Both the position numbers and the translations under genes were made by a program. This document shows, one piece after another, positions 55,563 through 64,000 of a DNA stretch of 64,000 nt. The DNA lies in the NCBI RefSeq assembly GCF_015689335.1, contig NZ_CP065053.1:3720001-3784000 (forward strand), given 5' to 3'. Under the pieces are notes generated by a model, which worked only from the letters and a program-made list of their open reading frames with translations, had not been told where the DNA came from and ran no database searches. This stretch comes from Massilia antarctica. Lineage in GTDB: Bacteria; Pseudomonadota; Gammaproteobacteria; Burkholderiales; Burkholderiaceae_D. How positions within the stretch are numbered: the stretch's first letter is position 1; each line of letters starts with the position of its first letter.

Positions 55563-56006
55563 GTTTCCTAACTGGGGTCTGACCCGAATGCCATTTAGTT
55601 AAGCGGCGTTTTGACCACAGACTCAGAAACCGTCATTCCCGCCTCTCCAGGAACTGAGCTCTGGATTCGATGGCGTTAGGTTCAGCGTTTTTCTGACCAC
55701 AAACTTCAGAACCGTCATTCCCGCGCAGGCGGGAATCCAAGTCCGGCGCTCAGCCGACGGCTACGGTACAAAATTGGATTCCCGCCTGCGCGGGAAGTCA
55801 TTTCTGCCAATGGCAGGAATGACGGAGCGTACGTTAGCGGCATTAGCCTCTGGACTCGCCTCGTTCCAAGGAATTGGAGGAGTTTCCTAGAAACTGGAGG
55901 CTGCGCGGGACGTCATTTCTGCCAGTGGCAGGAAGTCATTTCCGCCAATGGTGGGAATGACGGCGCTTAACTTAACGGCATGAGGGTCTGACCCCGGTTA
56001 GGAAAC
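55563..56006. mobile_element. MITE-like element with 46-bp inverted ends and nested palindromes
   Basis: The 444-base element has terminal inverted repeats of 46 bases (55563-55608 and 55961-56006; 39 of 46 match), beginning GTTTCCTAAC and carrying GGGTCTGACCC-type cores. Inside are a perfect 23-base inverted repeat (55718-55740 with 55774-55796), further GTCATTCCCGC-type palindromes (55801-55830 and 55912-55962) and an internal direct repeat with GACCACA and CCGTCATTCCCGC (around 55609 and 55692). No protein is encoded. It ends 3 bases before the rluE stop codon. It is probably moved by a transposase in trans. Confidence 0.72.
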
Positions 56007-56009
56007 GTT

Positions 56010-56573
56010 TCAGATTTTTTTCATGTCGCCGGCCGGCACTTCCACCCATTCCCCCGGCATCAAGGGATGGGTCGCCAGCGAAAACGGTCCGATGCTGCTG
56101 CGTACCAGCCGCAGGGTCGGCAATCCCACCGCCGCCGTCATGCGCCGCACCTGGCGATTCTTCCCTTCCTGTAATGTGATCGCGATCCAGCTGGTCGGCT
56201 TGTCGGCGCGCACCCGGATCGGGGGCGTGCGCGGCCACAGCCAACCCGGTTCGGCGATCCGCACCGCTTTGCACGGCTTGGTCACGAAGTCGCCCAGGTC
56301 GAGCGGCGCCTGCAGCCGGGCCAGCGCATCGGCACCGAGCTCGCCGTCGACCTGCACCAGGTAAGTCTTCGCTTCCTTGTGATCGGGATGGGCGATGCTG
56401 TGCTGCAGGCGGCCGTCGTCGGTGAGCAGCATCAGCCCTTCGCTGTCGGCGTCGAGCCGCCCGGCCGGGTAGATGTTGGGGGTGCGCAAATAATCGGCCA
56501 AGGATTCGCGTCCCGGCTGGGGCGAAAACTGGCACAGCACCTGGAACGGCTTGTTAAATAGAATGAGGGGCAT
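56010..56573 (-). CDS. rluE: 23S rRNA pseudouridine synthase RluE family
   Basis: A 187-residue single-domain pseudouridine synthase of the RsuA/RluE group, modifying a uridine of large-subunit rRNA. It lacks the S4 domain, as RluE does. It shows FNKPFQVLCQFSP, the catalytic aspartate Asp41 in AGRLDADSEGLMLLTDDG, and QEGKNRQVRRMTAAVGLPTL near residue 135. The start is the ATG at 56571-56573. Its stop lies 3 bases from the MITE-like element, which may therefore affect its 3' end. Confidence 0.9.
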   Translation of the reverse strand: MPLILFNKPFQVLCQFSPQPGRESLADYLRTPNIYPAGRLDADSEGLMLLTDDGRLQHSIAHPDHKEAKTYLVQVDGELGADALARLQAPLDLGDFVTKPCKAVRIAEPGWLWPRTPPIRVRADKPTSWIAITLQEGKNRQVRRMTAAVGLPTLRLVRSSIGPFSLATHPLMPGEWVEVPAGDMKKI

Positions 56574-56805
56574 AATTGAGTCGCTGGGAAGTAGTTGGCC
56601 CGCCGTTCGGCTGGCGCGCCAATTGTTAGTGTCGCAAAACCGTAGCGCCTAGTAAAATACTGGTGCATAATGTGAAACGCGCGTCTTATGTCTTATAGAA
56701 GACTACAACTCTCGTCGTTTTTATAGTAACCAATTCAGATTGCAGACCATGCCTGACAGACGCAACTTTGTTGCTGCCTGCTATGCGTCCACTTCGGAGA
56801 TCACG

Positions 56806-58059
56806 ATGTATCAACATATCAAAGTACCTGCTGACGGCCAAAAAATCTCGGTCAATGCCGATTTTTCGCTGAATGTACCAGATAATCCAGTCATTCCCTA
56901 CATCGAAGGCGATGGCACCGGCGTCGATATCAGCCCGGTCATGATCAAGGTCATCGACGCAGCCGTGGCCAAGGCCTACGGCGGCAAGCGCAAGATCAGC
57001 TGGATGGAAATCTATGCCGGCGAGAAGTCGACCACCGTGTACGGCCCGGATGTGTGGCTGCCGGAAGAAACCCTGGAAGTGCTGAAGGACTACGTCGTGT
57101 CGATCAAGGGTCCATTGACGACCCCGGTCGGCGGCGGCATCCGTTCGCTCAACGTCGCCCTGCGCCAGCAGCTCGACCTGTATGTCTGCCTGCGTCCGGT
57201 GCGCTACTTCACCGGCGTGCCTTCGCCAGTGCGTGAGCCAGAGAAGACCGACATGGTCATCTTCCGCGAAAACTCGGAAGATATCTACGCCGGTATCGAA
57301 TACCAGCAAGGTTCCGAAGGCGCCAAGAAACTGATGGATTTCCTGATCAAGGAAATGGGCGTCACCAAGATCCGCTTCCCCGAGACCTCGGGCCTGGGCA
57401 TCAAGCCAGTGTCGATCGAAGGCACCGAGCGCCTGGTGCGCAAGGCGATCCAGTACGCGATCGACAATGACAAGCCTTCCGTGACGATCGTTCACAAAGG
57501 TAACATCATGAAGTACACCGAAGGCGGCTTCCGCGACTGGGCGTACGCACTGGCACAGAAAGAGTTCGGCGCTGAGCTGATCGATGGCGGCCCATGGTGC
57601 AAGTTCAAGAATCCGAAGACCGGCCGCGACATCATCGTCAAGGATTCGATCGCCGATGCGTTCCTGCAGCAGATCCTGTTGCGTCCGGCCGAGTACAGCG
57701 TCATCGCGACCCTGAACCTGAACGGCGACTACATTTCCGACGCGCTGGCCGCACAAGTGGGCGGTATCGGTATCGCTCCGGGCGCCAACCTGTCCGATTC
57801 GGTGGCCATGTTCGAAGCGACCCACGGCACCGCGCCCAAGTACGCAGGCAAGGACTATGTGAACCCGGGTTCCCTGATCCTGTCGGCTGAAATGATGCTG
57901 CGTCACATGGGCTGGCTGGAAGCGGCCGACCTGATCATCTCGTCGATGCAGAAATCGATCGCGTCGAAAAAAGTCACCTACGACTTCGCCCGCCTGATGG
58001 AAGGCGCGACCCAAGTGTCGTGCTCCGGTTTCGGCGATGTGATGATCGAGCACATGTAA
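56806..58059 (+). CDS. icd: NADP-dependent isocitrate dehydrogenase
   Basis: A 417-residue TCA-cycle enzyme converting isocitrate to 2-oxoglutarate. It starts [20 protein letters not shown] and shows [35 protein letters not shown] (Ser114, the site phosphorylated by AceK in enteric bacteria), [30 protein letters not shown] and [17 protein letters not shown] 56806 has GGAG (56796-56799) six bases before it; an in-frame ATG at 56740 would add an unconserved leader. Preferred codons suggest high expression. A terminator follows at 58086. Confidence 0.96.
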   Translation: MYQHIKVPADGQKISVNADFSLNVPDNPVIPYIEGDGTGVDISPVMIKVIDAAVAKAYGGKRKISWMEIYAGEKSTTVYGPDVWLPEETLEVLKDYVVSIKGPLTTPVGGGIRSLNVALRQQLDLYVCLRPVRYFTGVPSPVREPEKTDMVIFRENSEDIYAGIEYQQGSEGAKKLMDFLIKEMGVTKIRFPETSGLGIKPVSIEGTERLVRKAIQYAIDNDKPSVTIVHKGNIMKYTEGGFRDWAYALAQKEFGAELIDGGPWCKFKNPKTGRDIIVKDSIADAFLQQILLRPAEYSVIATLNLNGDYISDALAAQVGGIGIAPGANLSDSVAMFEATHGTAPKYAGKDYVNPGSLILSAEMMLRHMGWLEAADLIISSMQKSIASKKVTYDFARLMEGATQVSCSGFGDVMIEHM

Positions 58060-58085
58060 GATCGCCGCTGCGCCGCGGCGCGATG

Positions 58086-58116
58086 GCCCCGTTCTCGCAG
58101 GAGGGCGGGGCTTTTT
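58086..58116 (+). terminator. Terminator after icd
   Basis: Arms GCCCCG and CGGGGC (58086-58091, 58106-58111) with a 14-base loop and a T run. It is 27 bases after the icd stop codon. Confidence 0.8.
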
Positions 58117-58171
58117 GTTGTCTGGAGCCGACCCGCATGCATGGCGCATGCGATTGAACAAGGAGAACTAC

Positions 58172-58546
58172 ATGATGCGTTCGCTGGTGATATTGGCCCT
58201 GGCATCGTCAATGTGCGGCTGCCTGGATTTGAGTGGACCGTGCGGGAATGAAGTCCTGTCCGAATCGACCTCGCCGAGCGGGCATGCTACGGTGACGACG
58301 TTCAGGCGAAATTGCGGCGCCACCACAGGCTACGTGAACGTCGTTTCAGTGCGCTCAAGCAGCACGGCCTTCGACGGCGAAGACAAAAGCACATATGTGC
58401 TGATGTCGGAGGCGGAGACGCCCATCACTGCCTCATGGGAAAGCCACGGCGTGCTGCGCATCCGGCGCTCGGCCGGCAAGAGCGTGTTCCTGGAAATACG
58501 CGTGTTCGATGGCATGCAAATCCGCTATAACGACGAGCCGATCTGA
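58172..58546 (+). CDS. Small putative lipoprotein
   Basis: A 124-residue protein with a signal peptide ending in SSMCGC, a lipobox-like site. The mature part is beta-rich and contains TSPSGHATVTTFRRNCGATT and SSTAFDGEDKSTYVLMSE. No family is recognised with confidence. AAGGAG (58160-58165) lies seven bases before ATG 58172; ATG 58175 is an alternative. It is a single gene between icd and the convergent sterol-desaturase-family gene. Confidence 0.75.
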   Translation: MMRSLVILALASSMCGCLDLSGPCGNEVLSESTSPSGHATVTTFRRNCGATTGYVNVVSVRSSSTAFDGEDKSTYVLMSEAETPITASWESHGVLRIRRSAGKSVFLEIRVFDGMQIRYNDEPI

Positions 58547-58612
58547 CGCCATCCCGGCAGGCACGACAGGGGACCTGTCCGGATGCCGCTCCCGCCACCT
58601 GGCGCAAGGATG

Positions 58613-59338
58613 CTAGGGTGCGTCCCGGTGCACGTCGCGGTAAGCGAGCATGTCGAGCAGGCGTTCCTCTTTTTCCGCATCAAAACCGCAGCGCGCCTCG
58701 AAGCGCGCCGGATTCTCGTACGTTCCGAACAGCATGTCCCACCACACGATGTCGCCGTAGTTGTTCTTGTGCCGCCCGTACTGATGGTGGATGCGGTGCA
58801 TTTCCGGGCGCTGGAAGACGTAGCCGATCCAGCGCGGCGTGCGCACACTGGTATGATAAAAGAACTCCCCCAGCGCCGTGCACAGCGTGTAATACGCTCC
58901 CGCTTGCGGTGACAGTCCCAAGGTCGTGTACACCAGCAGGCTGCCGATGATCGAGTTGACCAGCATTTCCCCGGGATGCTTGTAGAACGAGGTGATCACT
59001 TCGATGCGGCGCGGACTGTGGTGAATCTGATGAAAGAAACGCCACAGCCAGTCGACTTCATGGCGCCAGCGGTGCCACCAGTAAAACACGAAGGTGGCGA
59101 TGAAGTAGGCGAGCAGCCCGCCCGCGATCGGGTTCAGGTAGCGCGACAGATGGAACAGGGACACAGACGACAGCCAGCGCTCCCAGCTGATTCCGGCCAG
59201 AACCACGATGCCCAGCTGGGCCGCGTTGATCAGCAGTACGCGCAGGGGCCAGCTGCGAATCCTGGGCAGCGTCCAGCCCGGTATGACCCTTTCGAGTACA
59301 AAGCAGGCCGCGAAGACGGCGAAGATGGAAGGTAGCAC
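58613..59338 (-). CDS. Sterol desaturase / fatty-acid hydroxylase family protein
   Basis: A 241-residue membrane-bound di-iron oxidase-type protein. Four hydrophobic segments are followed by the histidine clusters of the family: H89-x3-H93, H103-x2-H106-H107 (FFHQIHHSPRR), H162 (FFYHTSVRTP) and H181-x2-H184-H185 (MHRIHHQ). It would hydroxylate or desaturate a lipid at the membrane. Substrate is unknown; bacterial members act on various lipids. The start ATG is at 59336-59338 with GGAG-type sequence upstream. A subtilase remnant lies just beyond its start on the other strand. Confidence 0.85.
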   Translation of the reverse strand: MLPSIFAVFAACFVLERVIPGWTLPRIRSWPLRVLLINAAQLGIVVLAGISWERWLSSVSLFHLSRYLNPIAGGLLAYFIATFVFYWWHRWRHEVDWLWRFFHQIHHSPRRIEVITSFYKHPGEMLVNSIIGSLLVYTTLGLSPQAGAYYTLCTALGEFFYHTSVRTPRWIGYVFQRPEMHRIHHQYGRHKNNYGDIVWWDMLFGTYENPARFEARCGFDAEKEERLLDMLAYRDVHRDAP

Positions 59339-59409
59339 GGTAACTCTCCTTGGGGGTGTCGGAAAACAAGTCTTGCACGCCCGCGCAAGGAGTAAAGGTG
59401 GCGCCGATC

Positions 59410-59812
59410 AGGTGGCGCCGCGCGATACCCTTGGTCGCATCTGGCGGTGCCGTGTGGATGACTTGTTCGCGCTGCATGGCGACGCAAGCGCGACCAGGAC
59501 CGGCGGCACGACCGTGTATGTGATCGACAGTGGCATCGGCAACCACGCCGGGGTGCCGGTCAGCGCGCGCTGGAATGCCGCGCCTGCGCGATCGGCAAGG
59601 ATCCGCATGCGACCTTCGTGGCCGGGATCATCGCGGCCCCGGCAGCGCAGCCCTTGAATGGCATGGCTGCCTACGCAGCGCTCGACCCCGAGGGGGTGAC
59701 CGAGATGGGGGCGAATTTCGGCAATTGCGCCGACGCTTGGGCGCCGGACAAATACGGCAGGTCGACCTGGATGAACACCTATGCCCCGACCTATGCGCTC
59801 AGTTCCGCCACC
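59410..59812 (+). pseudogene. Remnant of a subtilisin-like (S8) serine protease
   Basis: Fragments of a peptidase S8 can be read in two frames. One frame has TTVYVIDSGIGNHAG (59508-59552), matching the catalytic-Asp region. Then, in another frame, DPHATFVAGIIAAP (from 59600), matching the catalytic-His region, and GANFGNCADAWAP, matching the strand before the Ser site. The catalytic His block lacks the usual GHGTH glycine pattern, and the GTSMA serine motif is absent. No intact start is seen. A frameshift lies between 59552 and 59600. It is a decayed gene fragment. Confidence 0.55.
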
Positions 59813-59883
59813 TCGCGGGCCGCGCCCGCCGGCGCGCAACCGGTTATGATCATAAACAGGATCAGTTTACGGAGAACGCCGCC

Positions 59884-60522
59884 ATGACCACCATCAGTGC
59901 TTTTCAGTACGTTCCGCCCTTTGCCCAAGGCGTGGTGCGCGATTTGCGCGTGCGCTGGGCGCTTGAAGAGGCCGGCCTGCCGTACCAGGCCCGCCTGATC
60001 GGCCCGGCGGACCAGCAATCGCCCGACTACCTCGCGTTGCAGCCGTTCGGGCAGGTGCCGGTGATGCAGGATGGCGAGCTGACGATGTTCGAGTCGGGCG
60101 CGATCGTGCTCCACATCGCCCAGCGCAGCGCGGTCCTGATGCCCAAGGACGAGGCGGGCAGGGCGCGCGCCACCACCTGGATTTTCGCGGCTGTCAATAC
60201 CGTCGAGATACCGCTTCAGCAACTGGCCATGCTCGACCTGTTTTTCGCCGATGAGGAGTGGGCCAGGCTGCGCCGTCCCGGCGCGGTGGAGGACGTGCGC
60301 AAGCGGCTCGTGCAACTGGCCGCGTGGCTGGGCCAGCGCGATTACCTCGACGGCGCCTTCAGCGCCGGCGACCTGATGATGACCACGGTGCTGCGCATGC
60401 TGCGCCACACCACGATTGTCGACGACTACCCCACGCTCAAGGCTTACCAGCTGCGCTGCGAGGCGCGTCCGGCCTTCCAGAAGGCTTTGCGCGACCAGAT
60501 GGCCGCGTTTGAAGCCGCCTGA
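59884..60522 (+). CDS. Glutathione S-transferase family protein
   Basis: A 212-residue two-domain GST. The thioredoxin-like N-domain covers 1-80 (VRWALEEAGLPYQARLIG; PFGQVPVMQDGELTMFESGA, the glutathione-binding Pro and Glu-Ser pair). The helical C-domain covers 90-210 (WLGQRDYLDGAFSAGDLMM). It probably conjugates glutathione to electrophiles; the substrate is unknown. GGAG at 59871-59874 precedes ATG 59884. Its stop codon directly abuts the stop of the opposite GNAT gene, with no base between them. Confidence 0.88.
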   Translation: MTTISAFQYVPPFAQGVVRDLRVRWALEEAGLPYQARLIGPADQQSPDYLALQPFGQVPVMQDGELTMFESGAIVLHIAQRSAVLMPKDEAGRARATTWIFAAVNTVEIPLQQLAMLDLFFADEEWARLRRPGAVEDVRKRLVQLAAWLGQRDYLDGAFSAGDLMMTTVLRMLRHTTIVDDYPTLKAYQLRCEARPAFQKALRDQMAAFEAA

Positions 60523-61014
60523 TCAGGCAGGCTTGGCGAGCACCCACTGCACCAGGTCCTCGCCGTCGGCGTCGGTGATGGTGGCGCCGGGCTGGAAGCC
60601 GAGCCTGGCGGCCACGCGCGCGGACGGCGTGTTGTCGGGAGCGATCTGCGCCAGCACGCGCTCGAGCGCGGCGGCGGCGAAGGCGATGCGCGCCAGTTCA
60701 CGCACGGCGGCCGTGGCAATGCCCTGGCCGCGGCAGGCGGGCGCGACCCCGTAGCCGATCTCGACCTGGCCGTCGATGGGAATATCCTTGAAGCCGCAGG
60801 CGCCCACCAGCATGCCGTCGCTGGCGCGTAACATGAGGAAAGTGGCGCACCAGTCGGCGCTCTTGCCCGCTTCCAGCAGGTCCAGCGCGCGTTGCGCGAC
60901 AAAGGCGGGCGGCAGGGCGCCGGCGGCGGCGCGGCCGGCGATGTGCTCGGGAATGCGGGATGCGGCGAGCGTGCGCAGGTCGGCAACGCCGAGAAGCTGT
61001 AAGATGATCGTCAT
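60523..61014 (-). CDS. GNAT-family N-acetyltransferase
   Basis: A 163-residue acetyltransferase of the RimJ/RimL-like GNAT type. The acetyl-CoA site is GYGVAPACRGQGIATAAVRE (motif A), followed by RVLAQIAPDNTPSARVAARL and GFQP. The acceptor is unknown; family members acetylate ribosomal proteins or small metabolites. It is convergent with the GST gene, the two stops being adjacent (60522/60523). The start ATG is at 61012-61014, shortly after the cspA terminator. Confidence 0.85.
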   Translation of the reverse strand: MTIILQLLGVADLRTLAASRIPEHIAGRAAAGALPPAFVAQRALDLLEAGKSADWCATFLMLRASDGMLVGACGFKDIPIDGQVEIGYGVAPACRGQGIATAAVRELARIAFAAAALERVLAQIAPDNTPSARVAARLGFQPGATITDADGEDLVQWVLAKPA

Positions 61015-61032
61015 GGATGCGTTGCGGGTATA

Positions 61033-61062
61033 AAAAAACCCCGCTTGGAAGCGGGGTTTTTT
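61033..61062 (-). terminator. Terminator of cspA
   Basis: Symmetric arms AAAAAACCCCGC and GCGGGGTTTTTT around TTGGAA. On the minus strand the hairpin is followed by a U run, 15 bases after the cspA stop. It may also work on the plus strand. Confidence 0.9.
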
Positions 61063-61076
61063 ACATCGGGGATTGC

Positions 61077-61280
61077 TTATGCAGCCTGGATGTTGGAAGC
61101 TTGCTTGCCTTTAGGGCCTTGCGTGACTTCAAATTGAACTTTTTGACCTTCTTTGAGGGTCTTGAAACCGTTCATGTTGATTGCGGAAAAGTGCGCGAAC
61201 AAATCTTCGCCGCCATCATCTGGAGTGATGAAGCCAAAACCTTTGGAATCATTGAACCACTTAACTGTACCTGTTGCCAT
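61077..61280 (-). CDS. cspA: Cold-shock protein, CspA family
   Basis: A 67-residue cold-shock domain protein that binds single-stranded RNA and DNA. It shows RNP1 KGFGFI and RNP2 DLFAHF in [20 protein letters not shown] and [17 protein letters not shown]. The length is exactly typical. The start is the ATG at 61278-61280; the frame is open further upstream, but that part is the untranslated leader. A leader of about 110 bases separates it from the predicted promoter, as in many cspA genes. Confidence 0.96.
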   Translation of the reverse strand: MATGTVKWFNDSKGFGFITPDDGGEDLFAHFSAINMNGFKTLKEGQKVQFEVTQGPKGKQASNIQAA

Positions 61281-61600
61281 AAAAGAACTTTCAAAATTAT
61301 AACCAATCACACGAGCCATAAAAGCAAGAAGCTTCTGCCCCCTCCTCAGCCTGCTCACTTCTTATCAACAAGTACATAAGTACAAGTCGATAACCGCATT
61401 GTTGGTTGAAAAAATATCCAAGTCAAGCGCTTTTGCGTCGGAATTGCCAAATTCCTCACACTCTGCGAAAAAGCAACTCTTGATTTCTCGAATCCGGTCG
61501 CCATCTGCGCATAGATCGGAAAACGCGTAAGATGGAAAACAAATGTAAATGCCCTGATATTTACCCATAGCATCATCGTCGAAAGCATTAGAATAAGCGT
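61281..61600. other. Divergent intergenic region cspA-clpS
   Basis: This 320-base gap holds the cspA leader and promoter (minus strand, 61398-61426). The clpS promoter is not obvious: a TAAGAT (61528-61533) has no matching -35. The clpS ribosome site is weak (AATAAG). It is less GC-rich than the coding DNA. No other gene is seen. Confidence 0.6.
61398..61426 (-). promoter_or_regulatory. Putative promoter of cspA
   Basis: On the minus strand TTGACT (-35, at 61421-61426) and AACAAT (-10, at 61398-61403) are 17 bases apart. This predicts a transcript start near 61391 and a leader of about 110 bases. Confidence 0.55.
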
Positions 61601-61899
61601 ATGGCCACTAAGCAAGATACCGAACAACTGCTGGAGCGGCAGACGGTCAAGCCGCCGCCGCTGTACCAGGTAGCACTACTGAACGATGACTACACGCCCA
61701 TGGAGTTTGTGGTCGCCGTCATCCAGGAATACTTCAACAAAGACCTTGAGACGGCCACGCAGATCATGCTGTCCGTCCATCGTCACGGCAAGGGAGTGTG
61801 TGGCGTGTTTTCCAAAGATATAGCGTGTACCAAAGTGGAGTTTGTATTAACGCATGCGCGCAAGGCGGGGCACCCCCTGCAGTGCGTGATGGAGGAAGT

Positions 61900-61903
<4 letters not shown>
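61601..61903 (+). CDS. clpS: ATP-dependent Clp protease adaptor ClpS
   Basis: A 100-residue adaptor that delivers N-degron substrates to ClpAP. It has an extended N-terminus and the core [20 protein letters not shown], with [20 protein letters not shown] and [20 protein letters not shown]. The acidic/hydrophobic pocket residues around Asn-Asp-Asp are intact. Its TGA overlaps the clpA ATG, giving the usual clpS-clpA coupling. The start ATG 61601 has only a weak ribosome site. Confidence 0.96.

Positions 61904-64000
<2,097 letters not shown>

Larger units (their letters stand above)
55448..56009. other. Intergenic region between rpsT and rluE
   Basis: This 562-base gap holds the rpsT terminator (55506-55538) and a MITE-like inverted-repeat element (55563-56006). 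Nothing else gene-like is seen. Confidence 0.8.

Noticed and set aside
55600..56000. CRISPR-like array between rpsT and rluE
   Set aside because: The repeats are palindromic and irregularly spaced with inverted ends, without regular direct repeats and spacers; it is a MITE-like element.
56740..56805. Upstream in-frame start that would extend icd by 22 residues
   Set aside because: The extension is not part of the conserved protein, while ATG 56806 has a correctly spaced GGAG and gives the usual length.

Overview
The window is GC-rich chromosomal DNA from a betaproteobacterium, most likely an Oxalobacteraceae member close to Massilia, Duganella or Janthinobacterium. This rests on the exosortase-B/Eps gene set, the murJ-rpsT and cspA-clpS-clpA arrangements, and an intergenic element carrying the GGGTCTGACCC motif. 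Most genes are on the + strand. The taxonomic placement is inference from gene content; no search was possible.

Layout. 1-5396: a broken cytochrome bd/CIO quinol oxidase locus (cydAB remnant), an MscS channel, a CHAD protein, a small lipoprotein and tRNA-Arg(CCT). 5397-8076: the ABC-F protein Uup and a CPBP protease. 8117-37837: about 30 kb of exopolysaccharide genes. They run EpsL porin, priming phosphotransferase, EpsD, EpsE, EpsF, EpsG, an exosortase-EpsI fusion, ligase/polymerase, glycosyltransferases, acetyltransferase, flippase, a CapK-like ligase and a heparinase-like lyase. A second unit makes nucleotide sugars (WecB, WecG, TviB-like dehydrogenase, GalE, NDP-sugar pyrophosphorylase, ManC). 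38233-43645: a lipoprotein, a TIGR03790-type protein, a large secreted ExeM/NucH-type nuclease and, 9 bases later, a PEP-CTERM protein that is a likely exosortase substrate. 43881-53384: an eleven-gene type II secretion/type IV pilus-like system (GspG, F, E, PilM/N/O-like, GspC-like, secretin GspD, three more pseudopilin-like proteins). 53397-64000: housekeeping and assorted genes (murJ, rpsT, rluE, icd, a sterol-desaturase-family protein, GST, GNAT, cspA, clpS, 5' part of clpA), with a MITE-like inverted-repeat element between rpsT and rluE and a decayed subtilase remnant.

How it fits together (inference). The Eps proteins would build and export a polysaccharide that probably contains N-acetyl-mannosamine/hexosaminuronic acid and mannose- or galactose-type sugars. 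The exosortase would process PEP-CTERM proteins such as the one at 43037. The neighbouring type II-like system is a candidate exporter for the nuclease. Together the middle 45 kb looks like one biofilm-matrix island: polymer synthesis, polymer cleavage, protein sorting, an extracellular DNase and a dedicated secretion machine. The least usual features are the hybrid secretion cluster, the nuclease/PEP-CTERM tandem, the EpsG protein without a Walker-A lysine, the MITE-like element, the rpsT leader repeats and the triply damaged cydAB locus.
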